A stretch of 64,000 bases of DNA from Mesorhizobium sp. (GTDB lineage: Bacteria > Pseudomonadota > Alphaproteobacteria > Rhizobiales > Rhizobiaceae), in NCBI GenBank assembly GCA_004017275.1, contig SAKE01000023.1:23767-87766 (forward strand), given 5' to 3'. Below, in pieces: positions 7,669 through 16,378 of the stretch. Each line of letters begins with the position of its first letter. Position 1 is the first letter of the stretch. The translations under genes were made by a program, and so were the position numbers. The notes beneath the pieces are model-generated. The model had not been told where the DNA came from and did not search any database. It saw nothing but the letters and a program-made list of their open reading frames with translations.

Positions 7669-8865
7669 TTGGACACGGGTCTGCTCATAGCGCTGCTCAA
7701 CCCGACGATCGCGTTGGCGCTCGGCGCCGCGTTCCTCGTGCTATGGTTCTATCAGCGCCACCGTCCCTATCTGGCCGTGCTGGCGATCAGCTACAGTCTC
7801 TCCGCGATCGGCTTCCTGCTGCAGTATTTCACCTTGCCCATCGGCATGCCGCTGACCAAGCTGGTGTCGAACATCTGCTTCACTATCGCCGGCTGCTGCC
7901 TGTCCAGCGCCATCGTCCACCGCTATGGCCGCAAGGTGCCTTATATCGGGATCGGCGTGCTGGCGGGTGGTGGCCTGGCGTCGTTGTGCTGGTTCCTGTT
8001 CGTCGCGCCGGATCTGACCTGGCGCATCCTGGCGATGAATTTCGCGTTCGGCGGGATCAGCCTTCTGGTCGCAGCCGAACTGCGCCCGGTGCGCCGCAAC
8101 GGTCCGACCGAAAAAATCCTCTTCGTGCTGTCGCTGCTGTCGGGCGTCAACTTCTTCGTGCGCACCCTTGTCGTCGTCATCGCGCACGGACCCTTCACCA
8201 GCTACGACGGTTTCTATGCCTCGTCCTACTGGACGACGGCGCTTCTGTCGCACGCACTGCTGTCGCTGCTCATCGCGCTGTGCCTGTTCTCCGCCGCGGC
8301 ACTCGACGTGATGAAGGCACTGAAGACCGAGACCTATACCGATCCGCTATCTGGCCTGCTCAACCGGCGTGGCTTCGAGGAGCGAGCCATGCTGCTGCTG
8401 CGGCATTGCGCCTCGGCCCGGTTCCCCGTCGCGCTGGTGCTGGCCGATCTCGATCATTTCAAGGCGCTCAACGATGTGCACGGGCATGCGGCGGGCGATC
8501 GCGTGATCGCCGATTTCGCCGCCAAGCTTCGGTCGGCGGCAGGGGCGCGCGGCGTTGCCGGGCGTATCGGCGGCGAGGAGTTCGCGGTGCTGCTGCCCTT
8601 GAGTGATCTCGGCGCCGCGCGGCTGTTCGCCGAGGCGGTGCGCACGCTCTATTCGGCCGGCCATGTCGACGGGCTTCCCGCCGACACGAAGGTGACCGCC
8701 AGTTTCGGCGTGGCGGCCCGTAGTGGCGACGAGGCGCTGGAGCCGCTGATGCGGCGTGCCGACGATGCGCTCTACAAGGCCAAGAAAAACGGCCGCGACA
8801 GCGTGCGCCTGTCCTATGAGCGGCCGGAAACGGTGTTCGTACCGGAGCCGCTCAAGGTCGGCTGA
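7669..8865 (+). CDS. Membrane-anchored diguanylate cyclase (GGDEF protein)
   Basis: 398 residues. The N-terminal ~210 residues form about seven transmembrane helices with no known sensor fold. A GGDEF domain follows, with the substrate motif DLDHFKALNDVHGHAAGDRVI and an active-site GGEEF at residues 301-305, so it should make cyclic di-GMP from two GTP at the inner face of the membrane. The RxxD inhibitory site upstream of GGEEF is not present, suggesting no product inhibition there. The start is a TTG (7669). A paralogue of the same design follows 177 bp downstream. Confidence 0.9.
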   Translation: MDTGLLIALLNPTIALALGAAFLVLWFYQRHRPYLAVLAISYSLSAIGFLLQYFTLPIGMPLTKLVSNICFTIAGCCLSSAIVHRYGRKVPYIGIGVLAGGGLASLCWFLFVAPDLTWRILAMNFAFGGISLLVAAELRPVRRNGPTEKILFVLSLLSGVNFFVRTLVVVIAHGPFTSYDGFYASSYWTTALLSHALLSLLIALCLFSAAALDVMKALKTETYTDPLSGLLNRRGFEERAMLLLRHCASARFPVALVLADLDHFKALNDVHGHAAGDRVIADFAAKLRSAAGARGVAGRIGGEEFAVLLPLSDLGAARLFAEAVRTLYSAGHVDGLPADTKVTASFGVAARSGDEALEPLMRRADDALYKAKKNGRDSVRLSYERPETVFVPEPLKVG

Positions 8866-8924
8866 ATCCTGTCCGTCCGGGACGAAAGCGCGGGCGCTTG
8901 AACGGACTCAGGCGCCGCGCTTTA

Positions 8925-8994
8925 GGTCTTGTTTTCATGCATGTCGTTCGCCCAAAACCGGGTCACTTTTGGGCGATATGCATTGGCGTTAACG
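8925..8994. repeat. Palindromic intergenic repeat, family C
   Basis: Imperfect inverted repeat (ATGCATGTCGTT...CCCAAAA, spacer, TTTTGGGCGATATGCAT) between the two diguanylate cyclase genes. Closely similar copies or parts occur at 27537-27580, where it forms the 3' end of a coding sequence, and at 44419-44446. It is a recurrent small rhizobial palindrome; its role is unknown. Confidence 0.7.
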
Positions 8995-9042
8995 TCTTCT
9001 TCGCCCGTCGGTGCTAGCTATTGGCGCGGGTGCGGGAAGAAC

Positions 9043-10251
9043 ATGAGTGGCGCCAACTTTATCCTGTTGATCAATCTGTCGGTTGCCGGGCTGCTGGCGG
9101 CATCCTTCATGGCGGTCGCCTTCCATGATGTCGGGCGCGCGCCGGCGCGCTGGCTGGCATTCGGTTACTTGCTGGGCATGGCCTATGCCGCCATCGAATT
9201 CAGCATTCCCGTCTTCACCGATGCACGGCTTCCGGTCGTTGCCGCCTTCGCGGTGTTCCTTGGCGCCACCATTGCCTTCAATGCCGGGCTTGCCCGCAAA
9301 TACGGCGTGGCGCCGCCGTGGTTGGCGATGCTGTTGTTCCTGTTGGCCACCACCATAGCTGTGTATGTCGTGCAGGACCTGCCGCGCCAGTCGCTGGTCC
9401 GCATGATGGCCTACCAGCTTCCCTATGCGGTCATGCAGTTCGTCGGGCTGGCCATCGTCTGGTTCTCGAGGCAACGGCTCGCCCGCCTCGATCGCATCCT
9501 GATGGCTGTGCTGGCGGCGAGCGGCCTGCAGTTTGCCTCCAAGCCGTTCATCGCCCATGCGTTGGGCGGCTGGGGCGCCAATCCGCAAGCCTATCTGCAA
9601 AGCAGCTATGCGCTGGTGTCGCAGTCGCTCGGCACTGTCTTTGCGCTGGCGGTGGCGCTGCTGATGCTGGCTATCCTGGTTCGCGACGTGCTTGCCGAAG
9701 TGACGTCGAAATCCGAGACGGACACGCTTTCGCGCCTGCTCAACCGCGGCGGCTTCACCCGTCACGCCGAGCTGGCCGTGATGGGCGCAGTGCGGCAAGG
9801 CGTGCCGGTCGCCCTCGTCATCGCAGACCTCGATCATTTCAAGAACGTCAACGACAGTTTCGGCCATGCGTCCGGCGACCGGGTGATCGAGACTTTCGCA
9901 GGCTTCCTGCGCGAGGCCGTCGCCGGCCATCATATTGCCGGCCGCATCGGCGGCGAGGAGTTCGCCATCATCCTGCCGGGAACCAACCTTGCCGCCGCCC
10001 GACTGTTCGCCGAGGGCACGCGTAGCGCTTTCGGTGCGCTGCCCATCGACGGACTGCCGGTGGACAACCGCTGCACTGCGAGCTTCGGCGTCGCCGAACT
10101 TCATCCCAGCGAAGACTTTGCCGATCTGATGCGGCGCGCCGACCTGGCGCTCTATCAGGCGAAGAATGCCGGGCGCGATTGCGTGCGCGTCTCCGCCGGG
10201 CCGGCCGGCAACTGGTCGTCAGCCGGGATGGAAGCTAACGGCAGGGGCTGA
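9043..10251 (+). CDS. Second membrane-anchored diguanylate cyclase
   Basis: 402 residues from the ATG at 9043, which has a good GGGAAG ribosome-binding site; the frame is open further upstream but without one. About seven transmembrane helices (residues ~4-215) precede a GGDEF domain with DLDHFKNVNDSFGHASGDRVI and GGEEF at residues 303-307. As in its neighbour, the RxxD inhibitory site is absent. The pair shares domain order and length and probably arose by duplication, but the membrane halves differ strongly, suggesting different input signals. The 3' end overlaps the convergent small secreted protein by 17 bp. Confidence 0.9.
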   Translation: MSGANFILLINLSVAGLLAASFMAVAFHDVGRAPARWLAFGYLLGMAYAAIEFSIPVFTDARLPVVAAFAVFLGATIAFNAGLARKYGVAPPWLAMLLFLLATTIAVYVVQDLPRQSLVRMMAYQLPYAVMQFVGLAIVWFSRQRLARLDRILMAVLAASGLQFASKPFIAHALGGWGANPQAYLQSSYALVSQSLGTVFALAVALLMLAILVRDVLAEVTSKSETDTLSRLLNRGGFTRHAELAVMGAVRQGVPVALVIADLDHFKNVNDSFGHASGDRVIETFAGFLREAVAGHHIAGRIGGEEFAIILPGTNLAAARLFAEGTRSAFGALPIDGLPVDNRCTASFGVAELHPSEDFADLMRRADLALYQAKNAGRDCVRVSAGPAGNWSSAGMEANGRG

Positions 10252-10597
10252 GTTCGGGCATTTCGCCGTCGGAGAGACCGTACATGTAGGAGCGGCCCTT
10301 CACAAACACCGGCGGCCGATAGCAGTCGCTGTAACCGCTGATCTCGTCGGCTTCGTTCTCGTAGATCACCTTGGGCTGGCCGGCGCTGGTGTAGTCCGAA
10401 AGCTGCTTGGCCAGCCTGCCTTCGCCGACGAGGATACGCTTGTATCCGGCGGCGCTGTCGATGACGAGATTGCCGAAAGAATCGGCGTAGACGCGATCCT
10501 GATGCCGCGCGCCGGCGAGCGCTGGCGCCGCAAGGCCGACGACCGAGGCCGCCACTATAAGCGCCGCAAGGCGCGATCTGCCCGAATTCGAACGCAT
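10235..10597 (-). CDS. Small secreted protein of unknown function
   Basis: 120 residues with a clear Sec signal peptide (hydrophobic core ~10-26, cleavage after APALA). The mature part has GARHQDRVYADSFGNLVID and two cysteines (DCYRPP and the penultimate SPCR) that could form a disulfide. I recognise no domain. It is convergent with the second diguanylate cyclase, overlapping it by 17 bp. Upstream lies a TTAA-N7-TTAA box (10640-10654), so it may be cell-cycle regulated. Confidence 0.75.
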   Translation of the reverse strand: MRSNSGRSRLAALIVAASVVGLAAPALAGARHQDRVYADSFGNLVIDSAAGYKRILVGEGRLAKQLSDYTSAGQPKVIYENEADEISGYSDCYRPPVFVKGRSYMYGLSDGEMPELSPCR

Positions 10598-10639
10598 GGC
10601 GTCCTCCGTGTCTTGAGGGAAGCTTCCTCGAATCGGAAA

Positions 10640-10664
10640 TTAACGCTTTATTAACCTTTGTTAA
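10640..10664. promoter_or_regulatory. CtrA-type box upstream of the secreted-protein gene
   Basis: TTAA (10640-10643), seven bases, TTAAC (10651-10655) matches the CtrA consensus TTAA-N7-TTAA exactly. A third TTAA follows after six bases (10661-10664). Another TTAA-N6-TTAA pair lies at 10705-10718. The full box is 43 bp upstream of the minus-strand start at 10597 and ~200 bp upstream of the plus-strand lipoprotein gene. Confidence 0.6.
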
Positions 10665-10853
10665 GAGGCTGACGCGTTTCGCGGCGATGTCTCGGTAAAC
10701 ATGGTTAATATCCATTAATATCCGACTGGATGGAAAACCCGCAGCCATCATTCGGCCATGCTTGGCCTCACCATCGCGGCCGGCGTCCATATCGGCGTCG
10801 GAATGACATCTTGGCAGGCATCGCGGCTGGTTTGCCATGCGGGAGGACAGCAT

Positions 10854-11279
10854 ATGGCGTTGCGCCGGCCGATTTGGGTGTCCGTTTTCCCGTTGCTCGT
10901 TATCGTCGCTGCCTGTGTGCCACAGGGAAGCGCACCGAAGGCGGCTAATAGCGTGGTCTCGCCTGCGCCGGCTCAACAGTCCGTCGCAGCCGCGGCGCCC
11001 CCGGCAGCTGCAACCAAGATCATCACCGACCTTACCGCGCCGCGATCCGGCATAGGCACGGCCACCTACAGATGCGGCAATAATGGTACGATTGCCATCC
11101 AAAATCTCGGCACGTCGTTGCGTGTGGTCGGGTCCGACGGCGCGACCGAAGAGTTTGCGGCGTCGCCTGCCAACCAGAGCAGCCGCTACCAGGCGGCCAC
11201 GCATGACGCAATCGTGATCGACGGACGCGAGGCACTGGTGATGAAGAAGGGGTCGACGCCACAGACCTGCAAGCGCTAA
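10854..11279 (+). CDS. Small lipoprotein with MliC-like C-terminal domain
   Basis: 141 residues. A lipoprotein signal with lipobox VIVAAC places Cys21 or so as the lipidated residue. A low-complexity Ala/Pro/Ser linker follows. The C-terminal ~70 residues (TYRCGNNGTIAIQNLG ... QTCKR, with paired cysteines) resemble the MliC/PliC fold of periplasmic lysozyme inhibitors. That would protect peptidoglycan from C-type lysozyme, but the similarity is by pattern only. The ATG at 10854 has a strong GGGAGGA ribosome-binding site; an upstream in-frame ATG (10758) lacks one. Confidence 0.7.
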   Translation: MALRRPIWVSVFPLLVIVAACVPQGSAPKAANSVVSPAPAQQSVAAAAPPAAATKIITDLTAPRSGIGTATYRCGNNGTIAIQNLGTSLRVVGSDGATEEFAASPANQSSRYQAATHDAIVIDGREALVMKKGSTPQTCKR

Positions 11280-11429
11280 CGCGAATCTCAACGCGGTCGG
11301 GTCTTTGGGCCAGGACATGTTGCACTGCAGCGATATCGAGCCGGCTTCGGGCCTCCAGCCCTAATCGATTGAAGCCCGAGCCTGCCTTTTAGTCAGATTA
11401 AATTACGTTTTCGAAACGGTTTTCTGGCT

Positions 11430-11458
11430 TTGACGCGGTGCAAAAAGAGCATTAGAAA
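11430..11458 (+). promoter_or_regulatory. Probable sigma-70 promoter of sdhCDAB
   Basis: TTGACG (11430-11435), 17-bp spacer, TAGAAA (11453-11458), about 80 bp before the sdhC start. The spacing is ideal and the hexamers are near consensus. Confidence 0.6.
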
Positions 11459-11538
11459 CCGGCTGTCCGAAGTCGCAACCGGAAGCGGCAATGCCGCATT
11501 TCCACCTGAGGCTCCAGAGACGTCGAACTGGGGGAGCC

Positions 11539-11958
11539 ATGAGCAAATCACCAGCCACCCGCGAATTTGCCAGACGTGAACGGCCGCTTTCGCCGCACCT
11601 CACCGTGTACCGGCCGCCGATCACGATGACGATGTCGATCATCCACCGCATCACTGGCGGGGCGCTGTATTTCGGCACGCTGCTGGTCGCCCTGTGGCTG
11701 ATGGCGGCGGCAAGCTCGCAGGCGACGTTTGACTGGGTCAACTGGGCCTTCGGCGCCTGGCTCGGCCGGCTTATCCTATTCGGCTACACCTGGGCGCTGA
11801 TGCATCACATGCTGGGTGGTGTGCGCCATCTCATCTGGGACACCGGCGCCGGTCTTGAGAAGCATACGGCCTCGAAGATCGCCTGGGCGACGCTGGCCGG
11901 CTCGATCCTGCTCACACTGCTGATCTGGATCGCCGGCTATATGGCGCGGGGAGCCTGA
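11539..11958 (+). CDS. sdhC: Succinate dehydrogenase cytochrome b556 subunit
   Basis: 139-residue membrane anchor of respiratory complex II with three transmembrane helices. The family signatures are present: RPLSPHLTVYRPP near the N terminus, SIIHRITGGALYFG, and MHHMLGGVRHLIWD, which supplies the haem-ligand histidine. The ATG at 11539 gives the conserved N-terminus; an upstream in-frame start at 11491 would add unsupported residues. First gene of sdhCDAB, followed after 2 bp by sdhD. Confidence 0.96.
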   Translation: MSKSPATREFARRERPLSPHLTVYRPPITMTMSIIHRITGGALYFGTLLVALWLMAAASSQATFDWVNWAFGAWLGRLILFGYTWALMHHMLGGVRHLIWDTGAGLEKHTASKIAWATLAGSILLTLLIWIAGYMARGA

Positions 11959-11960
11959 TC

Positions 11961-12356
11961 ATGAGCGACAACAAATCGGACATGCGCACGCCGCTGGCGA
12001 AGGTACGCGGCCTCGGCTCCGCCCGCGAGGGCACCGGACATTTCTGGCGCCAGCGCCTGACCGCGATCGCCAACATCCCGCTGATCCTGTTCTTCGTCGG
12101 TTTCCTGATCGCGCTCAATGGCGCCGACTATGAGCATGTGCGAGCAGCCCTTGCCAACCCGTTCGTGGCGCTGGTGATGGCCCTGGTGCTCATCTCCGGG
12201 CTCACCCATATGCGGCTCGGCATGCAGGTGATCATCGAGGATTACGTGCATGGCGAGGGCATGAAGCTGGCGCTGATCGCCCTCAATACATTTTTCACCA
12301 TAGCGGTCGGCGTCGCCTCAATCTTCGCCCTGCTCAAGCTGGCATTCGGAGGCTGA
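11961..12356 (+). CDS. sdhD: Succinate dehydrogenase hydrophobic membrane anchor subunit
   Basis: 131 residues with three transmembrane helices. GLGSAREGTGHFWRQRLTAI and the GLTHMRLGMQVIIEDYVH segment (haem and quinone side) match alphaproteobacterial SdhD. It partners with SdhC to hold haem b and the ubiquinone site. Its stop is followed after one base by the sdhA start. Confidence 0.95.
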   Translation: MSDNKSDMRTPLAKVRGLGSAREGTGHFWRQRLTAIANIPLILFFVGFLIALNGADYEHVRAALANPFVALVMALVLISGLTHMRLGMQVIIEDYVHGEGMKLALIALNTFFTIAVGVASIFALLKLAFGG

Positions 12357-12357
12357 G

Positions 12358-14193
12358 TTGGCCAAGGACGCGAAACAAGCCAACACGGCAGGCTATACCT
12401 TTGTCGACCACAAGTTCGACGTGGTGGTCGTCGGCGCCGGTGGAGCCGGCCTGCGCGCCACGCTCGGCATGGCCGAACAGGGCCTGCGCACCGCCTGCAT
12501 CACCAAGGTGTTCCCAACCCGCTCGCATACGGTGGCGGCGCAAGGCGGCATTGCCGCTTCGCTTGCCAATATGGGACCCGACAATTGGCAATGGCATCTT
12601 TTCGATACCGTCAAGGGTTCGGATTGGCTGGGCGACATCGACGCGCAGGAGTACATGGTCCAGCAGGCGCCCGCCGCCGTCTACGAACTCGAACATTACG
12701 GCGTGCCGTTCTCGCGCACCGAAGAGGGCAAGATCTACCAGCGGCCGTTCGGCGGCATGATGATGAATTTCGGCGAAGGCCCGCCTGTGCAGCGCACATG
12801 CGCCGCCGCCGACCGCACCGGCCACGCCATGCTGCACACGCTTTACGGCCAGTCGCTGAAGCACAACGCGCAGTTCTTCATCGAGTATTTCGCGCTCGAC
12901 CTGATCATGGAGCCCGACGGCACCTGCACCGGCGTCGTCGCCTGGAATCTCGACGACGGCACCGTCCACCGTTTTTCGGCCAAGATGGTGGTGCTGGCGA
13001 CAGGCGGCTACGGCCGGGCCTATTTCTCGGCGACCTCGGCGCACACCTGCACCGGCGACGGCGGCGGCATGGCCGCGCGGGCGGGGTTCCCTCTCCAGGA
13101 CATGGAGTTCGTGCAGTTCCATCCGACCGGCATCTATGGCGCCGGCTGCCTGATCACCGAAGGCGCGCGCGGCGAAGGCGGCTATCTCGTCAATTCCGAG
13201 GGCGAGCGCTTCATGGAGCGCTACGCGCCGTCGGCCAAGGACCTTGCCTCGCGCGACGTCGTCTCGCGCTGCATGACGCTGGAAATCCGCGAGGGCCGCG
13301 GTGTCGGGCCGAAGAAGGACCACATCTTCCTGCACCTCGATCACCTCGATCCGGCCGTCCTGCATGAGCGGCTGCCCGGCATTTCGGAATCGGCCAAGAT
13401 CTTTGCCGGCGTCGACCTGACCAAGGAGCCGATCCCGGTGCTGCCGACGGTGCATTACAATATGGGCGGCGTGCCGACCAATTACTGGGGCGAAGTGCTC
13501 AACCCGACGTCGAGAAGCCCGGACAAAGTGTCGCCCGGGCTGATGGCGGTCGGCGAAGCCGGCTGCGCCTCGGTGCACGGCGCCAACCGGCTGGGCTCGA
13601 ACTCGCTGATCGATCTGGTGGTGTTCGGCCGCGCGGCGGCGATCCGGGCCGGTCAGGTGATCGACCGCAAATCGGCAATCCCTGCGCCCAACGAAGCCTC
13701 GGTCGAAAAGATCATGGATCGCTTCGACCGGCTGCGCCACGCCAACGGCTCGACGCCGACGGCAGCGTTGCGTGAAAAGATGCAGAAGGCGATGCAGGAA
13801 GACGCTGCGGTGTTCCGCACCCAGGAATCGCTGGACAGCGGCTGCAAGCGTATTTCGCAGATCTGGGGCGAGTTGAAGGACATCAAGGTGTACGATCGCT
13901 CGATGATCTGGAATTCCGACCTGGTCGAAACGCTGGAACTGGAAAACCTGATGGCCAACGCCATCACCACGGTCTACGGCGCCGCGGCGCGCAAGGAGAG
14001 CCGCGGCGCGCATGCGCGTGAAGATTTTTCCGCCCGCGACGACGCCAACTGGCGCAAGCACACGCTGGCCAGGCTGAGCGAGGCCGGCGAAGTGACGCTC
14101 AGCTATCGGCCGGTTCATACGGAACTGCAGCTCAAGGAAGAAAACGGCGGCATCAACCCGGCCAAGATCGCGCCAAAGGCGAGAGTGTATTGA
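12358..14193 (+). CDS. sdhA: Succinate dehydrogenase flavoprotein subunit
   Basis: 611 residues. Oxidises succinate to fumarate with covalently bound FAD. The dinucleotide motif VVVGAGGAGLRATLGMAE is at residues ~21-38, and the flavinylated His lies in RSHTVAAQGGIAASL. Active-site segments HPTGIYGAGCLITEG and RGEGGYLVNSEGERF are intact. The start is a TTG at 12358, one base after the sdhD stop, with GGAGG (12348-12352) in good position. No in-frame ATG precedes the FAD motif, so the rare start is firm. Confidence 0.97.
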   Translation: MAKDAKQANTAGYTFVDHKFDVVVVGAGGAGLRATLGMAEQGLRTACITKVFPTRSHTVAAQGGIAASLANMGPDNWQWHLFDTVKGSDWLGDIDAQEYMVQQAPAAVYELEHYGVPFSRTEEGKIYQRPFGGMMMNFGEGPPVQRTCAAADRTGHAMLHTLYGQSLKHNAQFFIEYFALDLIMEPDGTCTGVVAWNLDDGTVHRFSAKMVVLATGGYGRAYFSATSAHTCTGDGGGMAARAGFPLQDMEFVQFHPTGIYGAGCLITEGARGEGGYLVNSEGERFMERYAPSAKDLASRDVVSRCMTLEIREGRGVGPKKDHIFLHLDHLDPAVLHERLPGISESAKIFAGVDLTKEPIPVLPTVHYNMGGVPTNYWGEVLNPTSRSPDKVSPGLMAVGEAGCASVHGANRLGSNSLIDLVVFGRAAAIRAGQVIDRKSAIPAPNEASVEKIMDRFDRLRHANGSTPTAALREKMQKAMQEDAAVFRTQESLDSGCKRISQIWGELKDIKVYDRSMIWNSDLVETLELENLMANAITTVYGAAARKESRGAHAREDFSARDDANWRKHTLARLSEAGEVTLSYRPVHTELQLKEENGGINPAKIAPKARVY

Positions 14194-14202
14194 GGATCGA
14201 AC

Positions 14203-14982
14203 ATGGTTGAACTCACGCTCCCCAAGAATTCGCAGATCAAGGCGGGAAAAACCTGGCCGAAGCCGGAAGGCGCGACCAATCTGCGCGAGTATCGGATCTA
14301 CCGTTGGTCGCCGGACGACGACGAGAACCCGTGCATCGATACCTATTTCGTCGACATGGACGATTGCGGCCCGATGGTGCTCGACGCGCTGCTCTGGATC
14401 AAGAACAAGATCGACCCGACGCTGACCTTGCGGCGCTCCTGCCGCGAGGGCATTTGCGGCTCCTGCGCCATGAACATCGACGGCTCCAACACGCTCGCCT
14501 GCACCAAGGGCTGCGACGACATTTCCGGCGCCGTCAAGGTCTATCCGCTGCCGCATATGCAAGTGGTCAAGGACCTGGTGCCGGACCTCACCAATTTCTA
14601 TGCCCAGCACGCCTCGATCCAGCCGTGGCTGAAGACGGTGTCGCCGGAGCCGGCCAAGGAATGGCTGCAGAGCCACGAAGACCGTGAAAAGCTGGATGGC
14701 CTCTACGAGTGCATATTGTGCGCCTGCTGCTCGACCTCGTGTCCGAGCTACTGGTGGAACGGCGACCGCTATCTCGGCCCGGCAACGCTGCTGCAGGCCT
14801 ATCGCTGGCTAATCGATAGCCGTGACGAGGCCAAGGGCGAGCGGCTCGACAATCTCGAAGACCCGTTCCGGCTCTATCGCTGCCACACCATCATGAACTG
14901 TGCCCAAACCTGCCCCAAGGGCCTCAACCCGGCCAAGGCGATCGCCGAGATCAAGAAGATGATGGTGGAGAGAAGGGTTTAG
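14203..14982 (+). CDS. sdhB: Succinate dehydrogenase iron-sulfur subunit
   Basis: 259 residues. Carries electrons from FAD to ubiquinone through three clusters, all of whose ligand motifs are visible: the [2Fe-2S] loop SCREGICGSCAMNIDG, the first ferredoxin-type motif CILCACCSTSCPSYWWN and the second CHTIMNCAQTCPKGLNP. It follows sdhA by 9 bp and ends the operon. No hairpin terminator is visible before the next gene. Confidence 0.97.
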   Translation: MVELTLPKNSQIKAGKTWPKPEGATNLREYRIYRWSPDDDENPCIDTYFVDMDDCGPMVLDALLWIKNKIDPTLTLRRSCREGICGSCAMNIDGSNTLACTKGCDDISGAVKVYPLPHMQVVKDLVPDLTNFYAQHASIQPWLKTVSPEPAKEWLQSHEDREKLDGLYECILCACCSTSCPSYWWNGDRYLGPATLLQAYRWLIDSRDEAKGERLDNLEDPFRLYRCHTIMNCAQTCPKGLNPAKAIAEIKKMMVERRV

Positions 14983-15053
14983 GGCGGGGTTGCTTGCAAA
15001 CTGCGTCCGTCGCGATCCTTCACACCCCTCCGGGATCAAAGGATAGCCAACCA

Positions 15054-15683
15054 ATGAGCGAAGACCTTCCCATCCTCTCCCCCATCGAAGCGCGCATACT
15101 CGGCTGCCTGATCGAGAAGAAGGAGCTGACGCCGGATGTCTATCCGCTGACGCTCAACGCAGCACTGGCCGCCGCCAACCAGAAGACGGCGCGCGAGCCG
15201 GTGATGGCGCTGGAACAGGTCGAGGTGCACCGGGGGCTGAAGCTGCTCGAACAAAAGGGGCTGGTGCGTCAGATGTTCGGCTCTCGCGTCGAGCGCTACG
15301 AGCACCAGATGGCACAGCGCTTCTCGCTGACCACGCCGCAGACCGCTTTGATCGGCCTGCTGTTGCTGCGCGGGCCGCAGACGGCACATGAACTGCTGGC
15401 GCGGGGCGAGCGCATGGCGCGGTTCTCGTCGATCGAAGATCTGCGCACCGAGCTCGATATGCTGATCGGCCGCCGACCGCCACTCATTCAGGAAATCCCG
15501 CGCGGACCAGGCCAGCGCGAGGACCGCTACGTTCATCTCCTCAGCGGCCCGGTGGACGTTGCAGCCCTTTCGGCGCAGCGAAGTGCATCGGCCCTGCCTG
15601 CTTCCGACCTGGAGGCGAGGTTGGAGGCGCTGGAGCAGGAAGTCGCCGCACTACGCGCCCGACTGGACGCGCTGGGCGCGTAG
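15054..15683 (+). CDS. YceH-family (DUF480) winged-helix protein
   Basis: 209 residues. The N-terminal segment LSPIEARILGCLIEKKELTPDVYPLTLNA is the YceH/DUF480 signature, followed by a second winged-helix half (SLTTPQTALIGLLLLRGPQT). The C-terminal ~35 residues form a short coiled coil (LEARLEALEQEVAALRARLD), usual in this family. The biochemical role is not established. The ATG at 15054 has AAGGA upstream and gives the conserved start. Confidence 0.88.
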   Translation: MSEDLPILSPIEARILGCLIEKKELTPDVYPLTLNAALAAANQKTAREPVMALEQVEVHRGLKLLEQKGLVRQMFGSRVERYEHQMAQRFSLTTPQTALIGLLLLRGPQTAHELLARGERMARFSSIEDLRTELDMLIGRRPPLIQEIPRGPGQREDRYVHLLSGPVDVAALSAQRSASALPASDLEARLEALEQEVAALRARLDALGA

Positions 15684-15731
15684 GCCCGGCGCGCCTGAGT
15701 GTTCGCGCCGGGGTCTTCCGGGGCAGCGTTC

Positions 15732-16157
15732 TCAGCCGAGCCTGGCGTCGAGCGATACGTTGATGGCGCCGAGCGCTTTGGAGACCGGGCATCCGGCCTT
15801 GGCCTTTTCAGCCAATTCCTTGAACTTGGCCGCATCGATGCCGGGCACCTTGCCGACCACGGTGAGGGCGCTGCCGGTGATCCCCGTGCCGGGAACCAGC
15901 GTCACCACGGCCTTGGCGTCGAGCTCGGTGGCGGGCGTGCCGTTCTCGGCCAGGAAATGCGAGAACTGCATGGCAAAGCAGCCGGCATGCGCCGCGGCGA
16001 TCAGCTCTTCCGGGTTGGTGCCGGATTTGCCGCTCTCGTCCTCGAAGCGCGCCTTGAACGAATAGGGCGTGCCCTTCAGGGTTCCGCTCTGGGTGTCGAG
16101 CGTGCCCGTGCCCTCTTTCAGATTGCCTTTCCAGACGGCGTTTGCGGTGCGGTCCAT
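15732..16157 (-). CDS. OsmC-family peroxiredoxin-like protein
   Basis: 141 residues from the ATG at 16157, which has a perfect AAGGAGG ribosome-binding site; a longer frame upstream lacks support. The two redox cysteines are Cys60 (AAAHAGCFAMQ) and Cys123 (AKAGCPVSKAL), with the family motif SGTNPEELIAAAHAGC. The Ohr/OsmC fold reduces organic peroxides. This protein belongs to the OsmC branch rather than the Ohr branch of the gene at 2176. It is convergent with the YceH gene. General-stress induction is likely by analogy, but I see no stress promoter. Confidence 0.92.
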   Translation of the reverse strand: MDRTANAVWKGNLKEGTGTLDTQSGTLKGTPYSFKARFEDESGKSGTNPEELIAAAHAGCFAMQFSHFLAENGTPATELDAKAVVTLVPGTGITGSALTVVGKVPGIDAAKFKELAEKAKAGCPVSKALGAINVSLDARLG

Positions 16158-16378
16158 GAATTCCTCCTTATTGCAGCGGTGGCGCCGGCCAGGCGGCGTT
16201 CCTCCCAACTATAGCGCGGGCGCTAGGGAAGGCCACCGCGCTGTTTGCGGGCGCATGCAGCGCCAGCGAGCCCCACCGAATCTTTTTTTGGAAAAATGTG
16301 CGTGCAAAAATGTCGACTTGCATCGGCCCCGACCGTCCTGCGGGCGGCCACGGATTCTCGTGGCGGATGGAGGTTCAC

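Noticed and set aside
12334..14676. 780-codon minus-strand open frame opposite sdhA/sdhB
   Set aside because: Shadow of the sdh genes: His/Arg-rich composition without domains, no ribosome-binding site, and the plus strand has clear conserved genes.
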